Positions 1 through 5,643 of a stretch of 6,234 nt of DNA are shown here, one piece after another (the stretch's first letter is position 1; the number at the start of each line of letters is the position of its first letter). This DNA comes from Gemmatimonadota bacterium (lineage in GTDB: Bacteria; Gemmatimonadota; Gemmatimonadetes; Gemmatimonadales; Gemmatimonadaceae): the NCBI GenBank assembly GCA_003131365.1, contig PKVB01000128.1:31598-37831 (forward strand), read 5' to 3'. The notes under the pieces are model-generated. The model was given only the letters and a program-made list of their open reading frames with translations. It ran no database searches and was not told where the DNA came from. The position numbers and the translations under genes are program-made.

Positions 1-52
1 AGCGCGCGCCCCACGAGCGCGGTGATGCGTCCGGCTCGCGGCTGCTATTGCG
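1..52. other. Unassigned left edge
   Basis: These 52 bases follow the stop of the HD gene in the direction of operon transcription. One minus-strand frame reads AGRITALVGRA, but no ATG is visible in it and the window ends too soon to name a gene. No terminator hairpin with a T-run is present, so transcription may continue into a further gene. Confidence 0.3.
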
Positions 53-646
53 CTATGAGCCCGAAAGCCCGAGGTCGGCCGAGCGCGCCTGCATGGAGGC
101 AATCACGAAGCTTATGTGCTCATCGAGATCGACGCCCAGCTCATTCGCGCCGTTCACCACGTCCTCGCGACTGACGCCACGCGCGAACGCCTTGTCCTTC
201 ATTTTCTTGCGAACTGATTTCGCGTCCACCTCGTGCACACTCTTCGTCGGACGAACGAGCGCTGTAGCTGTGATCAGCCCCGTTAGCTCGTCGACAGCAA
301 AAAGTGCCTGTGCCATCTTCGATTCGCGCGGCGTGTTCGTGTAATGCGCGTGGCCGAGTATCGCCTGCAGAATGTCCTCGGGATAGCCCTTCGAGCGAAG
401 CAGCCGCACGCCCTCCGATGGATGCTCCTCGGTAGGCGAGTGCGCGTTGTTCGGAAAGCGCTCGTAGTCGAAGTCGTGAATGAGCCCGACGGCACCCCAG
501 CGCTCCTCGTCCTCCCCGAATTTCTGCGCGTAGGCACGCATCGCGCCTTCCACCGCCAACATGTGCTTGCGCAGCGATTCGCTCGCGGTGTACTCGTGCA
601 TGAGCACGAGTGTGTCCGCTCGCGCTGGAATCTCATTCGCGCTCAT
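53..646 (-). CDS. HD-domain hydrolase (COG2316-like predicted phosphohydrolase)
   Basis: This is a complete 197-residue protein of the HD superfamily, whose members are metal-dependent phosphohydrolases, often acting on nucleotides. The substrate cannot be told from sequence. Visible metal-ligand candidates are His28, the His57-Asp58 doublet (context GLIHDFDYERFP), His75, His99/His101 (GHAHYTN) and Asp119 (FAVDELTGLI). Their order and spacing fit the single-domain, roughly 190-residue HD proteins of COG2316. The C-terminal third (about residues 140-190) is charged and helical-looking. There is no signal peptide or membrane segment, so it is probably cytosolic. The start ATG overlaps the stop of the upstream ribonuclease gene as ATGA, and a GGGGA-type Shine-Dalgarno lies just upstream, which supports both this start and translational coupling. 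It is the last gene of the operon visible here. Family assignment is firm; biochemical function is unknown. Confidence 0.88.
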   Translation of the reverse strand: MSANEIPARADTLVLMHEYTASESLRKHMLAVEGAMRAYAQKFGEDEERWGAVGLIHDFDYERFPNNAHSPTEEHPSEGVRLLRSKGYPEDILQAILGHAHYTNTPRESKMAQALFAVDELTGLITATALVRPTKSVHEVDAKSVRKKMKDKAFARGVSREDVVNGANELGVDLDEHISFVIASMQARSADLGLSGS

Positions 647-2220
647 CTCTTCCCCGGTGGATTCGGCATTGGCGTGTCTCCCAATCTCGCGAAATCTATG
701 AAGCCCCGCTTTGGATTTGTCGAGAGGAGCTCGACATCGATCTCGTCACCCACGTCAACGCCGGCCTCGCCGCGCACCAGCATCCCTTCCACAGGCGGGT
801 CCAGCACACGCACAAATGTCCCGCTCTGGTTCTTGCCGGTAACGATCGCCTTGAAGCGCTGGCCGATTCGGTCGCTGAAGAGAATCGCCGCTGCGATCTT
901 GCGCACGGTTCTCTCCACCTTGCGCGCGGCGTCTTCCTTGAGCGTACAATTGCGCGCGATCGCAGTCAGCTCATCGTCGGTGTAGGGCGGGGGATTGTTG
1001 GCGAGCACTGCTTTCACGATGCGCTGAGTAACCAGATCCGCGTAGCGCCGATTGGGCGCCGTCGAGTGCGTGTAGTCCTGCACGGCGAGCCCGAAGTGGC
1101 CGGGCTCAGCGACGCCCGGCTGATCGAGAATGTATTCGCCGGGCCCTAGCAGCTTGACCACCGCCAGCGAGAGATCAGGGAAGTGGTCGGGGTCCGACGC
1201 TCTGCGCTCGAGCATGAAGTCGTGGAGCGCCATCGGATCCGGCTCCGGCGGAAGATTCCTGCCGTATTGCTTCGCCAGCTCCACGATCCTCGCCCAGCGC
1301 TCCGGGCTGCGCACGATCCGCCTGATCGAAGAGACGTTGCGCCCCTCGAGGAATCGCGCCACCGAGCCGTTGGCCGCAATCATGAAATCCTCGATCAGGT
1401 CGGTCGCTTTGTTCTTCTGCGACTTCTCGATCGCGGTGACCTTCCCGTCCTGGGACACCGCGCGGGCCTCCACCGTGTCGATCTCGAGCGCGCCGTTGTC
1501 GAGACGCGTCTGACGCAACGCTACCGCGATCTTCGCCTGAAGCCGGAGCTGTGCCTCGAGCTTGGGGGTCCCCGAAATCCTCGCCTGCGTTGCCGCGCCC
1601 GATTCGAGTTGCGGAGTCCTGGAAATCCCTTCAGACACTGCCGTTCCGGAATCGAGCCACGCACCGACGGCGGAATAGGTTAGCTGCGCCTTGTTGGTCA
1701 CCCGTCCGCGAAAGATCTCCGTCGATTTCACGCTTCCGTCGGCGCCCACGATCATCGCGACCACCACGGCCTTCCGGTCCGCGCCCTCGAACAGCGAGGT
1801 GGCTCCCGCGGACAGCTCGGGCGGAATCATCGAAAAAATCGCCGCGCCCGTGTATACCGAAGTTGTCTGCGCCGCGGCGTGTGCATCGATCGCGGAGCCT
1901 TTGGGCGCCTCCGAGTCGACGTCGGAGACTCCGATGTAAAGTCGCCACTCGAGCGTCTTCTCCGCCCCCGGACTGCCGCTCCCCGCCGTTACGGCACCGC
2001 TGCTCACCTCCTCAGCGAATTCGATCTGGTCAAGATCGCGCGTGTCGTCGTTGTCTACCGAGGACCAGAGCAGGTTGCGCAAATCCCTGAGTGGGGCGCC
2101 CGTGTCGGGATGCTTTCCGACGTTCGCGAGCTCGGCGTGTACGGCTGGATCGGGGTTGGGGTCGAAACCTTCGTCGATCATTGCCTGCCGCGCGACTTCC
2201 CGGAGGTCCCGCGTCAGCAT
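643..2220 (-). CDS. RNB-domain exoribonuclease (RNase II family)
   Basis: A 525-residue protein of the RNase II/R superfamily, which degrades RNA 3' to 5' hydrolytically. The catalytic acidic cluster is at residues 56-65 (VDNDDTRDLDQ): Asp56, Asp62 and Asp64 match E. coli RNase II Asp201, Asp207 and Asp209, while the fourth position (Asp210 in E. coli) is Gln65. The downstream motif HSTAPNRRYADLVTQR (385-400) carries the arginine equivalent to the catalytic-site Arg of RNase II. Residues about 452-515 look like a C-terminal S1 RNA-binding fold (FKAIVTG ... GTFVRVLDPPVEGML ... GDEIDVEL). Cold-shock domains seen at the N-terminus of classical RNase II/R are absent, so this is the compact bacterial RNB type. 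The ATG at 2220 was chosen because the family N-terminus (DLREVARQAMIDEGF) begins right after it; the open frame further upstream only mirrors the membrane-protein gene. It overlaps that gene by 7 bases and the HD gene by 4. An internal 16-residue repeat lies at 199-230. Confidence 0.9.
   Translation of the reverse strand: MLTRDLREVARQAMIDEGFDPNPDPAVHAELANVGKHPDTGAPLRDLRNLLWSSVDNDDTRDLDQIEFAEEVSSGAVTAGSGSPGAEKTLEWRLYIGVSDVDSEAPKGSAIDAHAAAQTTSVYTGAAIFSMIPPELSAGATSLFEGADRKAVVVAMIVGADGSVKSTEIFRGRVTNKAQLTYSAVGAWLDSGTAVSEGISRTPQLESGAATQARISGTPKLEAQLRLQAKIAVALRQTRLDNGALEIDTVEARAVSQDGKVTAIEKSQKNKATDLIEDFMIAANGSVARFLEGRNVSSIRRIVRSPERWARIVELAKQYGRNLPPEPDPMALHDFMLERRASDPDHFPDLSLAVVKLLGPGEYILDQPGVAEPGHFGLAVQDYTHSTAPNRRYADLVTQRIVKAVLANNPPPYTDDELTAIARNCTLKEDAARKVERTVRKIAAAILFSDRIGQRFKAIVTGKNQSGTFVRVLDPPVEGMLVRGEAGVDVGDEIDVELLSTNPKRGFIDFARLGDTPMPNPPGKR
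1531..1626 (-). repeat. Imperfect in-frame tandem repeat, 2 x 48 bp, in the ribonuclease gene
   Basis: Two adjacent 48-base units (1579-1626 and 1531-1578) encode residues 199-214 and 215-230 of the RNB protein. They begin ISRTPQLE and ISGTPKLE and end TQAR and LQAK. By hand alignment 8 of 16 residues are identical, with DNA identity concentrated at both ends of the unit. The second unit leads straight into the family-typical LEAQLRLQ segment, so the first looks like the added copy. It lies in a linker after the AWLDSG segment and away from the acidic cluster. Confidence 0.6.
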
Positions 2221-2738
2221 TTCGGGAGTGACTTCATCAGCATCTGCGCGATGTCGATAGTCAGTTGAAGAGCGAGAAGAGCGCCGACCATGATGGAGAT
2301 ATCGACCCAGGGTCGCCGTCGTGGGGGAAGAGTGCGTCCGTACAGAATCGCGCCGACGAAAATCACGATTCCCTCGGCCACAAAATCCAGGACGGGATGA
2401 CTGTAGAGTCTGAGACCGATCATGGGGCCACCCGGCCACGTCGGCTTGTACCCTGTGATCCAGTCAAGGAACATGTGCGACAGGATCACCGCCGCGATCA
2501 CGAGAGCGCCTGTCCAGTCGCGCGTGACCGCCGCGTAAACGGCGAATCCGACGAGCGCGAGGAGCAGCACCGCCGGAATCGAATGAGAGAGCATCCCCTC
2601 CGGATTGTAGGCGCCCGCGAGGCAAAGGCCCGTGTCGACCCAGTCAGGCGCGTAGGTGGCGACGAGCAGCACCAGCAGCCCGATGCTTCTGCGCACGCGC
2701 TTCGCTGCCAGCGCGGCGCCAACGTGTCCGATGTACAT
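2214..2738 (-). CDS. YdjM/DUF457-like polytopic membrane protein, putative metal-dependent hydrolase
   Basis: A 174-residue integral membrane protein with about five hydrophobic segments: roughly residues 17-35, 52-71, 77-94, 116-134 and 146-167. Conserved-looking polar residues sit in or next to them: His5 in the MYIGHVGAALAAKR start, Asp32 and Asp35 (APDWVD), His52 (LSHSIP), His88 and Asp92 (LSHMFLDW), and His114 and Asp118 (YSHPVLDF). This HxxxD-like pattern inside membrane helices is typical of the family annotated as inner-membrane metal-dependent hydrolases (YdjM, DUF457). The enzymatic label is by homology and a substrate is not established. The ATG follows directly on the TAG stop of the small upstream ORF (TAGATG), and its own stop lies inside the start of the ribonuclease gene. 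There is no strong Shine-Dalgarno, so translation may depend on coupling to the upstream ORF. Confidence 0.82.
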   Translation of the reverse strand: MYIGHVGAALAAKRVRRSIGLLVLLVATYAPDWVDTGLCLAGAYNPEGMLSHSIPAVLLLALVGFAVYAAVTRDWTGALVIAAVILSHMFLDWITGYKPTWPGGPMIGLRLYSHPVLDFVAEGIVIFVGAILYGRTLPPRRRPWVDISIMVGALLALQLTIDIAQMLMKSLPKC

Positions 2739-2843
2739 CTAGCGGCGGAAGCGGCGGTCGATCAGCAGAGGCACCAGTATGGCGACAAGAAGCGCTCCAA
2801 TCAGTCGAAATGCGTAGAAGAAGTGATCCCTTTCAAATGTCAT
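2739..2843 (-). CDS. Small single-pass membrane protein, 34 aa (hypothetical)
   Basis: A 34-codon ORF from ATG 2843 to TAG 2739. It has a charged start (MTFERDHFF), one hydrophobic stretch of about 17 residues (FRLIGALLVAILVPLLI) and a strongly basic tail (DRRFRR). By the positive-inside rule the C-terminus would face the cytoplasm. I recognise no family. The stop-start fusion TAGATG with the membrane-protein gene supports it as the first gene of this operon. No clear Shine-Dalgarno precedes the ATG. A TAACTT candidate -10 element lies 11 bases upstream, which would give a nearly leaderless mRNA. An in-frame ATG at 2873 would add ten residues (MEPGLTLRNY), but I think it less likely because it would use up most of the divergent intergenic region. 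Confidence 0.5.
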   Translation of the reverse strand: MTFERDHFFYAFRLIGALLVAILVPLLIDRRFRR

Positions 2844-2919
2844 GTAGTTTCGTAAAGTTAAACCGGGCTCCATCAACTCGCCCGCAAACCAGGTCCCCCG
2901 CCAACCCCGCGACGACACG
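2844..2919. promoter_or_regulatory. Divergent intergenic region, candidate bidirectional promoter
   Basis: These 76 bases separate the minus-strand operon from thrC and contain the only markedly AT-rich patch nearby (about 2831-2862, partly inside the small ORF). Overlapping -10-like hexamers are visible: TAAAGT at 2853-2858 for thrC, and TAACTT on the minus strand (2860-2855) for the operon. No convincing -35 hexamer is present for either; the best for thrC is a weak TTTCAA at 2831-2836. If real, thrC would have a leader of about 55 bases and the operon almost none. The assignment is inferred from position and base composition. Confidence 0.35.
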
Positions 2920-4149
2920 ATGCACGTCACGAATCTCGAGTGCTCCTTTTGCCATCGCGAATACGAGGCAAGACGTCTCCACAACGTCTGCATCGATTGT
3001 GGCAAGCCGCTGTTCGTCCGCTATGACCTGAAGCGCATCGGCGCCTTTCTGACCCGGCAGGCGCTCTATGCGCGGCGATCGGATCTCTGGCGCTATCGCG
3101 AGCTTCTGCCAGTGCGGCGCGAGAGCAACATCGTCACGCTCGGTGAAGGCTGGACCCCGCTTCATCACGCGAAGAATCTGGGCGCGGCGCTGGGCCTGAG
3201 CGAACTGTACGTGAAGGACGAGTCGCTCAATCCCACTCAGAGCTTCAAGGCGCGCGGGATGTCGGTGGCGGTGTCGATGGCGAAAGAGCTGGGGGTGAAG
3301 AAAATCGCGGCCCCGTCGGCCGGGAATGCCGCCGGCGCTCTCGCTGCCTACTGCGCGCAAGGTGGGCTCCAGGCATTTCTCTTCATGCCGCGGGACACGC
3401 CGCGCGCGAATTTGATCGAGTGCGAGGTCGCGGGCGCGCACATAACGCTCGTGGACGGTCTCATCACCGACTGTGGCGCCGAGGTCGGGCGACGCAAGGA
3501 AGAGGAAGGCTGGTTCGATGTCTCGACACTCAAGGAGCCATACCGCGTCGAAGGGAAAAAGACACTCGGCTACGAGATCGCCGAACAGTCGGAGTGGACG
3601 CTCCCGGACGTCATCATATATCCGACGGGAGGAGGAACTGGCCTCGTCGGAATGTGGAAGGCGTTCGACGAGATGCAGCAGCTCGGATGGATTGGCGAGA
3701 AGCGCCCGCGGATGGTGTCGGTGCAGGCAGCGGGATGCGCGCCGATCGTTCGCGCCTTCGAGAAAGGAGAACGCTTCGCCGATGAATTTCCGAACGCCAC
3801 GACGATTGCCTCGGGACTGCGAGTGCCGAAGGCGATCGGTGATTTCCTCATTCTCGATGCGATTCGCGAATCGGATGGGACCGCCGTCGCGGTTACGGAC
3901 GAGGAGCTGATTGCGGGGGCGCGAGAGCTGGCGCGCCGGGAAGGGATCTTTGCCGCCCCCGAGGGAGGCGCGTGCGTGCCGGCATTGCGCAAGCTCATCG
4001 AGCGTGGGAAAGTGAAATCCGACGAGAGGATCGTGCTTTTCAACACCGGCTCCGGCATCAAGTATCTCGACGCGTTCGACAGCGAGGCGAAGGAGCGGAC
4101 GCCGAGGAATCAACGCCCCAGCGCGCTGGGGCCGGCGCTCCTGACTTGA
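2920..4149 (+). CDS. thrC: Threonine synthase, with N-terminal zinc ribbon
   Basis: A 409-residue PLP-dependent enzyme of fold type II that converts O-phosphohomoserine to threonine and phosphate, the last step of threonine synthesis, in the cytosol. Residues 8-27 form a zinc-ribbon-like module (Cys8, Cys11, Cys24, Cys27). The PLP Schiff-base lysine is Lys110 in the motif NPTQSFKARG. PSAGNAAGA (132-140) matches the substrate/asparagine loop, the phosphate-binding glycine loop is PTGGGTG (235-241), and NTGSG (375-379) lies near the C-terminus. The length and the arrangement PEGGACVPAL (347-356) fit the short zinc-ribbon class of bacterial and archaeal threonine synthases rather than the longer E. 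coli type. Related fold-type-II enzymes such as threonine dehydratase lack this N-terminal module. ATG 2920 is the only start in frame before a stop at 2845; it has no obvious Shine-Dalgarno. The last about 20 residues look like a non-conserved tail. No other threonine-pathway gene is adjacent in this window. Confidence 0.93.
   Translation: MHVTNLECSFCHREYEARRLHNVCIDCGKPLFVRYDLKRIGAFLTRQALYARRSDLWRYRELLPVRRESNIVTLGEGWTPLHHAKNLGAALGLSELYVKDESLNPTQSFKARGMSVAVSMAKELGVKKIAAPSAGNAAGALAAYCAQGGLQAFLFMPRDTPRANLIECEVAGAHITLVDGLITDCGAEVGRRKEEEGWFDVSTLKEPYRVEGKKTLGYEIAEQSEWTLPDVIIYPTGGGTGLVGMWKAFDEMQQLGWIGEKRPRMVSVQAAGCAPIVRAFEKGERFADEFPNATTIASGLRVPKAIGDFLILDAIRESDGTAVAVTDEELIAGARELARREGIFAAPEGGACVPALRKLIERGKVKSDERIVLFNTGSGIKYLDAFDSEAKERTPRNQRPSALGPALLT
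4115..4132. repeat. Perfect GC palindrome at the 3' end of thrC
   Basis: Bases 4116-4131 read CCCCAGCGCGCTGGGG, a perfect 16-bp palindrome, and flanking G4115 and C4132 extend it by one pair. As RNA it can fold into a 7-bp GC-rich stem with a CGCG loop, ending 17 bases before the thrC stop codon. There is no T-run after it on the plus strand, so it is not a canonical intrinsic terminator. It lies in codons for the poorly conserved C-terminal tail. It could slow or end transcription, protect the 3' end, or be chance in GC-rich DNA. Confidence 0.5.
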
Positions 4150-4213
4150 CGAAAAAAGGAAACTGAAGACTACCCTGCCGGGGGAGGTCGGCGGGCCGGC
4201 GAAGGGCTTCGGG
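4150..4213. other. Convergent intergenic gap between thrC and queE
   Basis: These 64 bases separate the two converging genes. They contain an A6 run (4152-4157), which is a T-run on the minus strand downstream of queE. The nearest inverted repeat upstream of it on the minus strand (GCCGG ... CCGGC, within about 4179-4199) ends some 20 bases before the T-run, too far for a textbook intrinsic terminator. A separate 7-bp stem (TCGGGCT/AGCCCGA, 4209-4227, loop ATCTG) straddles the queE stop codon. Transcription from both sides probably ends around here, but no single element is convincing. Confidence 0.3.
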
Positions 4214-4888
4214 CTATCTGAGCCCGACGAGCTTGTGCGTCTGGATGCTGAGTCGCCAGCGCGGGTGCCGCAGACAATACTCGATCGCGCGCTCGGTGTT
4301 GCCGGCCGTTTCCGGTCCATCCATCGGCTGGAGAAAAAAATGGCGGAAATCGAGCCGCTCGAACTTTTCCGGCGGCGCATTGTCCTGAGGGTAAACGAGC
4401 TTCAGCTCGCTGCCTGTCGTTTGCACCAGGGGCGCTCCGGCTTTGGGACTGACGCAGATCCAATCGAGTGATTGGGGCGCGGGCCTGGTGCCGTTGGTCT
4501 CGACCGCGACCTCGAAGCCTCGCTGGTGCAGCTCGGAAATCAGATTCTCATCGACCTGCAGCAGCGGCTCTCCGCCGGTGCAGACCACGTACTTCTTCGG
4601 CGGTCCGGGTGAGCGCCCCGACGAGTCGCCCTCGCCTGCGCCGCGACCCTCACCTTCCCAGCATCGATCGATCGCGTCCGCAAGTTCTTTAGCGCCCCCG
4701 AATCTGCCGCCGTCCGGTCCTGTTCCCACGAAATCGGTGTCGCAGAACTGGCAAATCGCGCGCGACCGGTCCTCCTCCCGCCCCGACCACAGGTTGCATC
4801 CTGAGAAGCGGCAGAACACCGCCGCGCGCCCGGTTTGCGCGCCTTCGCCCTGTAGAGTGTAGAAAATCTCCTTTACCGTGTAGGTCAA
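4214..4888 (-). CDS. queE: 7-carboxy-7-deazaguanine synthase (radical SAM)
   Basis: A 224-residue radical S-adenosylmethionine enzyme that contracts 6-carboxy-tetrahydropterin to 7-carboxy-7-deazaguanine in queuosine/preQ0 synthesis. The N-terminus TVKEIFYTLQGEG (4-16) is the family signature. The 4Fe-4S ligands are Cys31, Cys46 and Cys49, a CX14CX2C arrangement known from Burkholderia-type QueE rather than the usual CX3CX2C. The SAM-binding CTGGEP is at 103-108, ETNGT at 130-134, and the C-terminus WRLSIQTHK is typical. I chose the TTG at 4888 because the family N-terminus begins there, it overlaps the queC stop as TTGA, and GGAGG and GGAG boxes lie 9 and 4 bases upstream. A longer reading from ATG 4999 only mirrors the end of queC. 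Residues about 78-98 form a Gly/Ser/Glu-rich low-complexity loop that looks longer than in homologues I recall. It acts directly upstream of QueC in the pathway. Confidence 0.93.
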   Translation of the reverse strand: MTYTVKEIFYTLQGEGAQTGRAAVFCRFSGCNLWSGREEDRSRAICQFCDTDFVGTGPDGGRFGGAKELADAIDRCWEGEGRGAGEGDSSGRSPGPPKKYVVCTGGEPLLQVDENLISELHQRGFEVAVETNGTRPAPQSLDWICVSPKAGAPLVQTTGSELKLVYPQDNAPPEKFERLDFRHFFLQPMDGPETAGNTERAIEYCLRHPRWRLSIQTHKLVGLR

Positions 4889-5643
4889 CGTGCTCCGCCT
4901 CCGGTCGCGCTCCTGGCCGTCGCGTAACTGATCGGATCCTCGAACCCCGCCTCGCTGAATCCCTTCAGGCGGAGCTGGCAAGCATCGCATCGTCCGCACG
5001 CTTCGCCGCCGGGTCCGGGATCGTAGCAGCTCGTGGTCGGGGAATAGTCGACGCCGAGTGAGGCGCCGAGTTTGATTATCGCGGCCTTGGAGAGCGAGAT
5101 GAGGGGAGTGCGGATCACGACGCGCGTTCTTCCTTCGACGCCCGCGCGCGTGGCGAGATTCGCCATCCTCTCGAACGCCTGGATGTACTCGGGCCTGCAG
5201 TCGGGGTAGCCGCTGTAGTCGAGTGCGTTCACGCCGATGAAGACGTTCGACGCCTCGACGACCTCGGCGAGCGCCAGCGCATAGGAGAGGAAGATCGTGT
5301 TCCGGGCCGGGACGTAGGTGACCGGAATCTCCTTTGCGGAGCGCGACGACGGCGTGAGATCCCGATCCTTGGGGACCGGTATGTCGGCCGTCAGCGCCGA
5401 TCCACCGAAGAGGGTGAGATCGATTTCCACGACATGGTGGCGCGCGACGCCGGCGCTTCGCGCGATCCTCTTCGCCGCGTCGATCTCACCAGAGTGGCGC
5501 TGGCCGTACCTGAACGTGAGCGCGTGGACGGCAAAGCCTTCGCTTCGGGCAATCGCGAGCACGGTCGTCGAGTCGAGCCCTCCGCTGAGGAGGACCACGG
5601 CTGGCGACGCTGATTTGGGTTGAGCTGGGGAGGATGCGGTCAT
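4885..5643 (-). CDS. queC: 7-cyano-7-deazaguanine (preQ0) synthase
   Basis: A 252-residue ATP-dependent enzyme that converts 7-carboxy-7-deazaguanine and ammonia to preQ0, in the cytosol. The PP-loop SGGLDST lies at residues 20-26. YVPARNTIFLSYALALAE (110-127) and GVNALDYSGYPDCRPEY (137-153) are characteristic internal blocks. The C-terminal zinc site is Cys206 (SPTTSCYDP), Cys216, Cys219 and Cys222 (CGRCDAC). Length is slightly above the usual 220-235 because of about 12 extra residues at the N-terminus (rich in Ser, Ala and Pro) and a short Gly/Ala tail. The ATG at 5643 is supported by an AGGGGAG Shine-Dalgarno 10 bases upstream. The stop overlaps the queE start (TTGA). The partners queD, folE and queF are not in this window, so the pathway must be completed elsewhere. 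No preQ1 riboswitch is recognisable upstream. Confidence 0.95.
   Translation of the reverse strand: MTASSPAQPKSASPAVVLLSGGLDSTTVLAIARSEGFAVHALTFRYGQRHSGEIDAAKRIARSAGVARHHVVEIDLTLFGGSALTADIPVPKDRDLTPSSRSAKEIPVTYVPARNTIFLSYALALAEVVEASNVFIGVNALDYSGYPDCRPEYIQAFERMANLATRAGVEGRTRVVIRTPLISLSKAAIIKLGASLGVDYSPTTSCYDPGPGGEACGRCDACQLRLKGFSEAGFEDPISYATARSATGGGAR
4893..4902 (-). promoter_or_regulatory. Shine-Dalgarno for queE that decides its TTG start
   Basis: Read on the minus strand, the last codons of queC contain GGAGGCGGAG. GGAGG lies 9 bases before the TTG at 4888 and the second GGAG lies 4 bases before it. The strong purine box compensates for the weak TTG start and supports coupled translation of queC and queE. 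Confidence 0.75.

Noticed and set aside
1..52. Start of a GTP-binding protein suggested by a minus-strand reading with ITALVG
   Set aside because: No start codon precedes it in frame, the following P-loop would lie outside the window, and six residues are not enough.
344..1149. Plus-strand open frames of 179-213 codons across the HD/ribonuclease junction
   Set aside because: No domain signal and fully antisense to two well-supported overlapping genes.
1183..2090. Plus-strand open frames of 166-179 codons opposite the ribonuclease
   Set aside because: Arg/Pro/Ser-rich low-information translations lying antisense to a gene with clear catalytic motifs.
2221..2439. Longer N-terminus for the ribonuclease starting at ATG 2439
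   Set aside because: The extra 73 residues are Arg/Ser-rich, match no RNB protein and mirror the membrane-protein gene in another frame; the family N-terminus starts at the ATG at 2220.
2844..3005. 88-residue version of the small membrane protein from ATG 3005
   Set aside because: It would run antisense through the zinc-ribbon codons of thrC and across the whole intergenic region; only the last 34 residues look like a protein.
2833..4380. A 515-codon open frame on the minus strand opposite thrC
   Set aside because: It is rich in Arg and Ser with no recognisable domain, lies fully antisense to a clear threonine synthase, and is the expected shadow of a GC-rich gene.
4889..4999. Longer QueE from ATG 4999
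   Set aside because: The additional 37 residues are a frame shadow of queC, whereas the conserved QueE start coincides with the TTG at 4888 and its Shine-Dalgarno.
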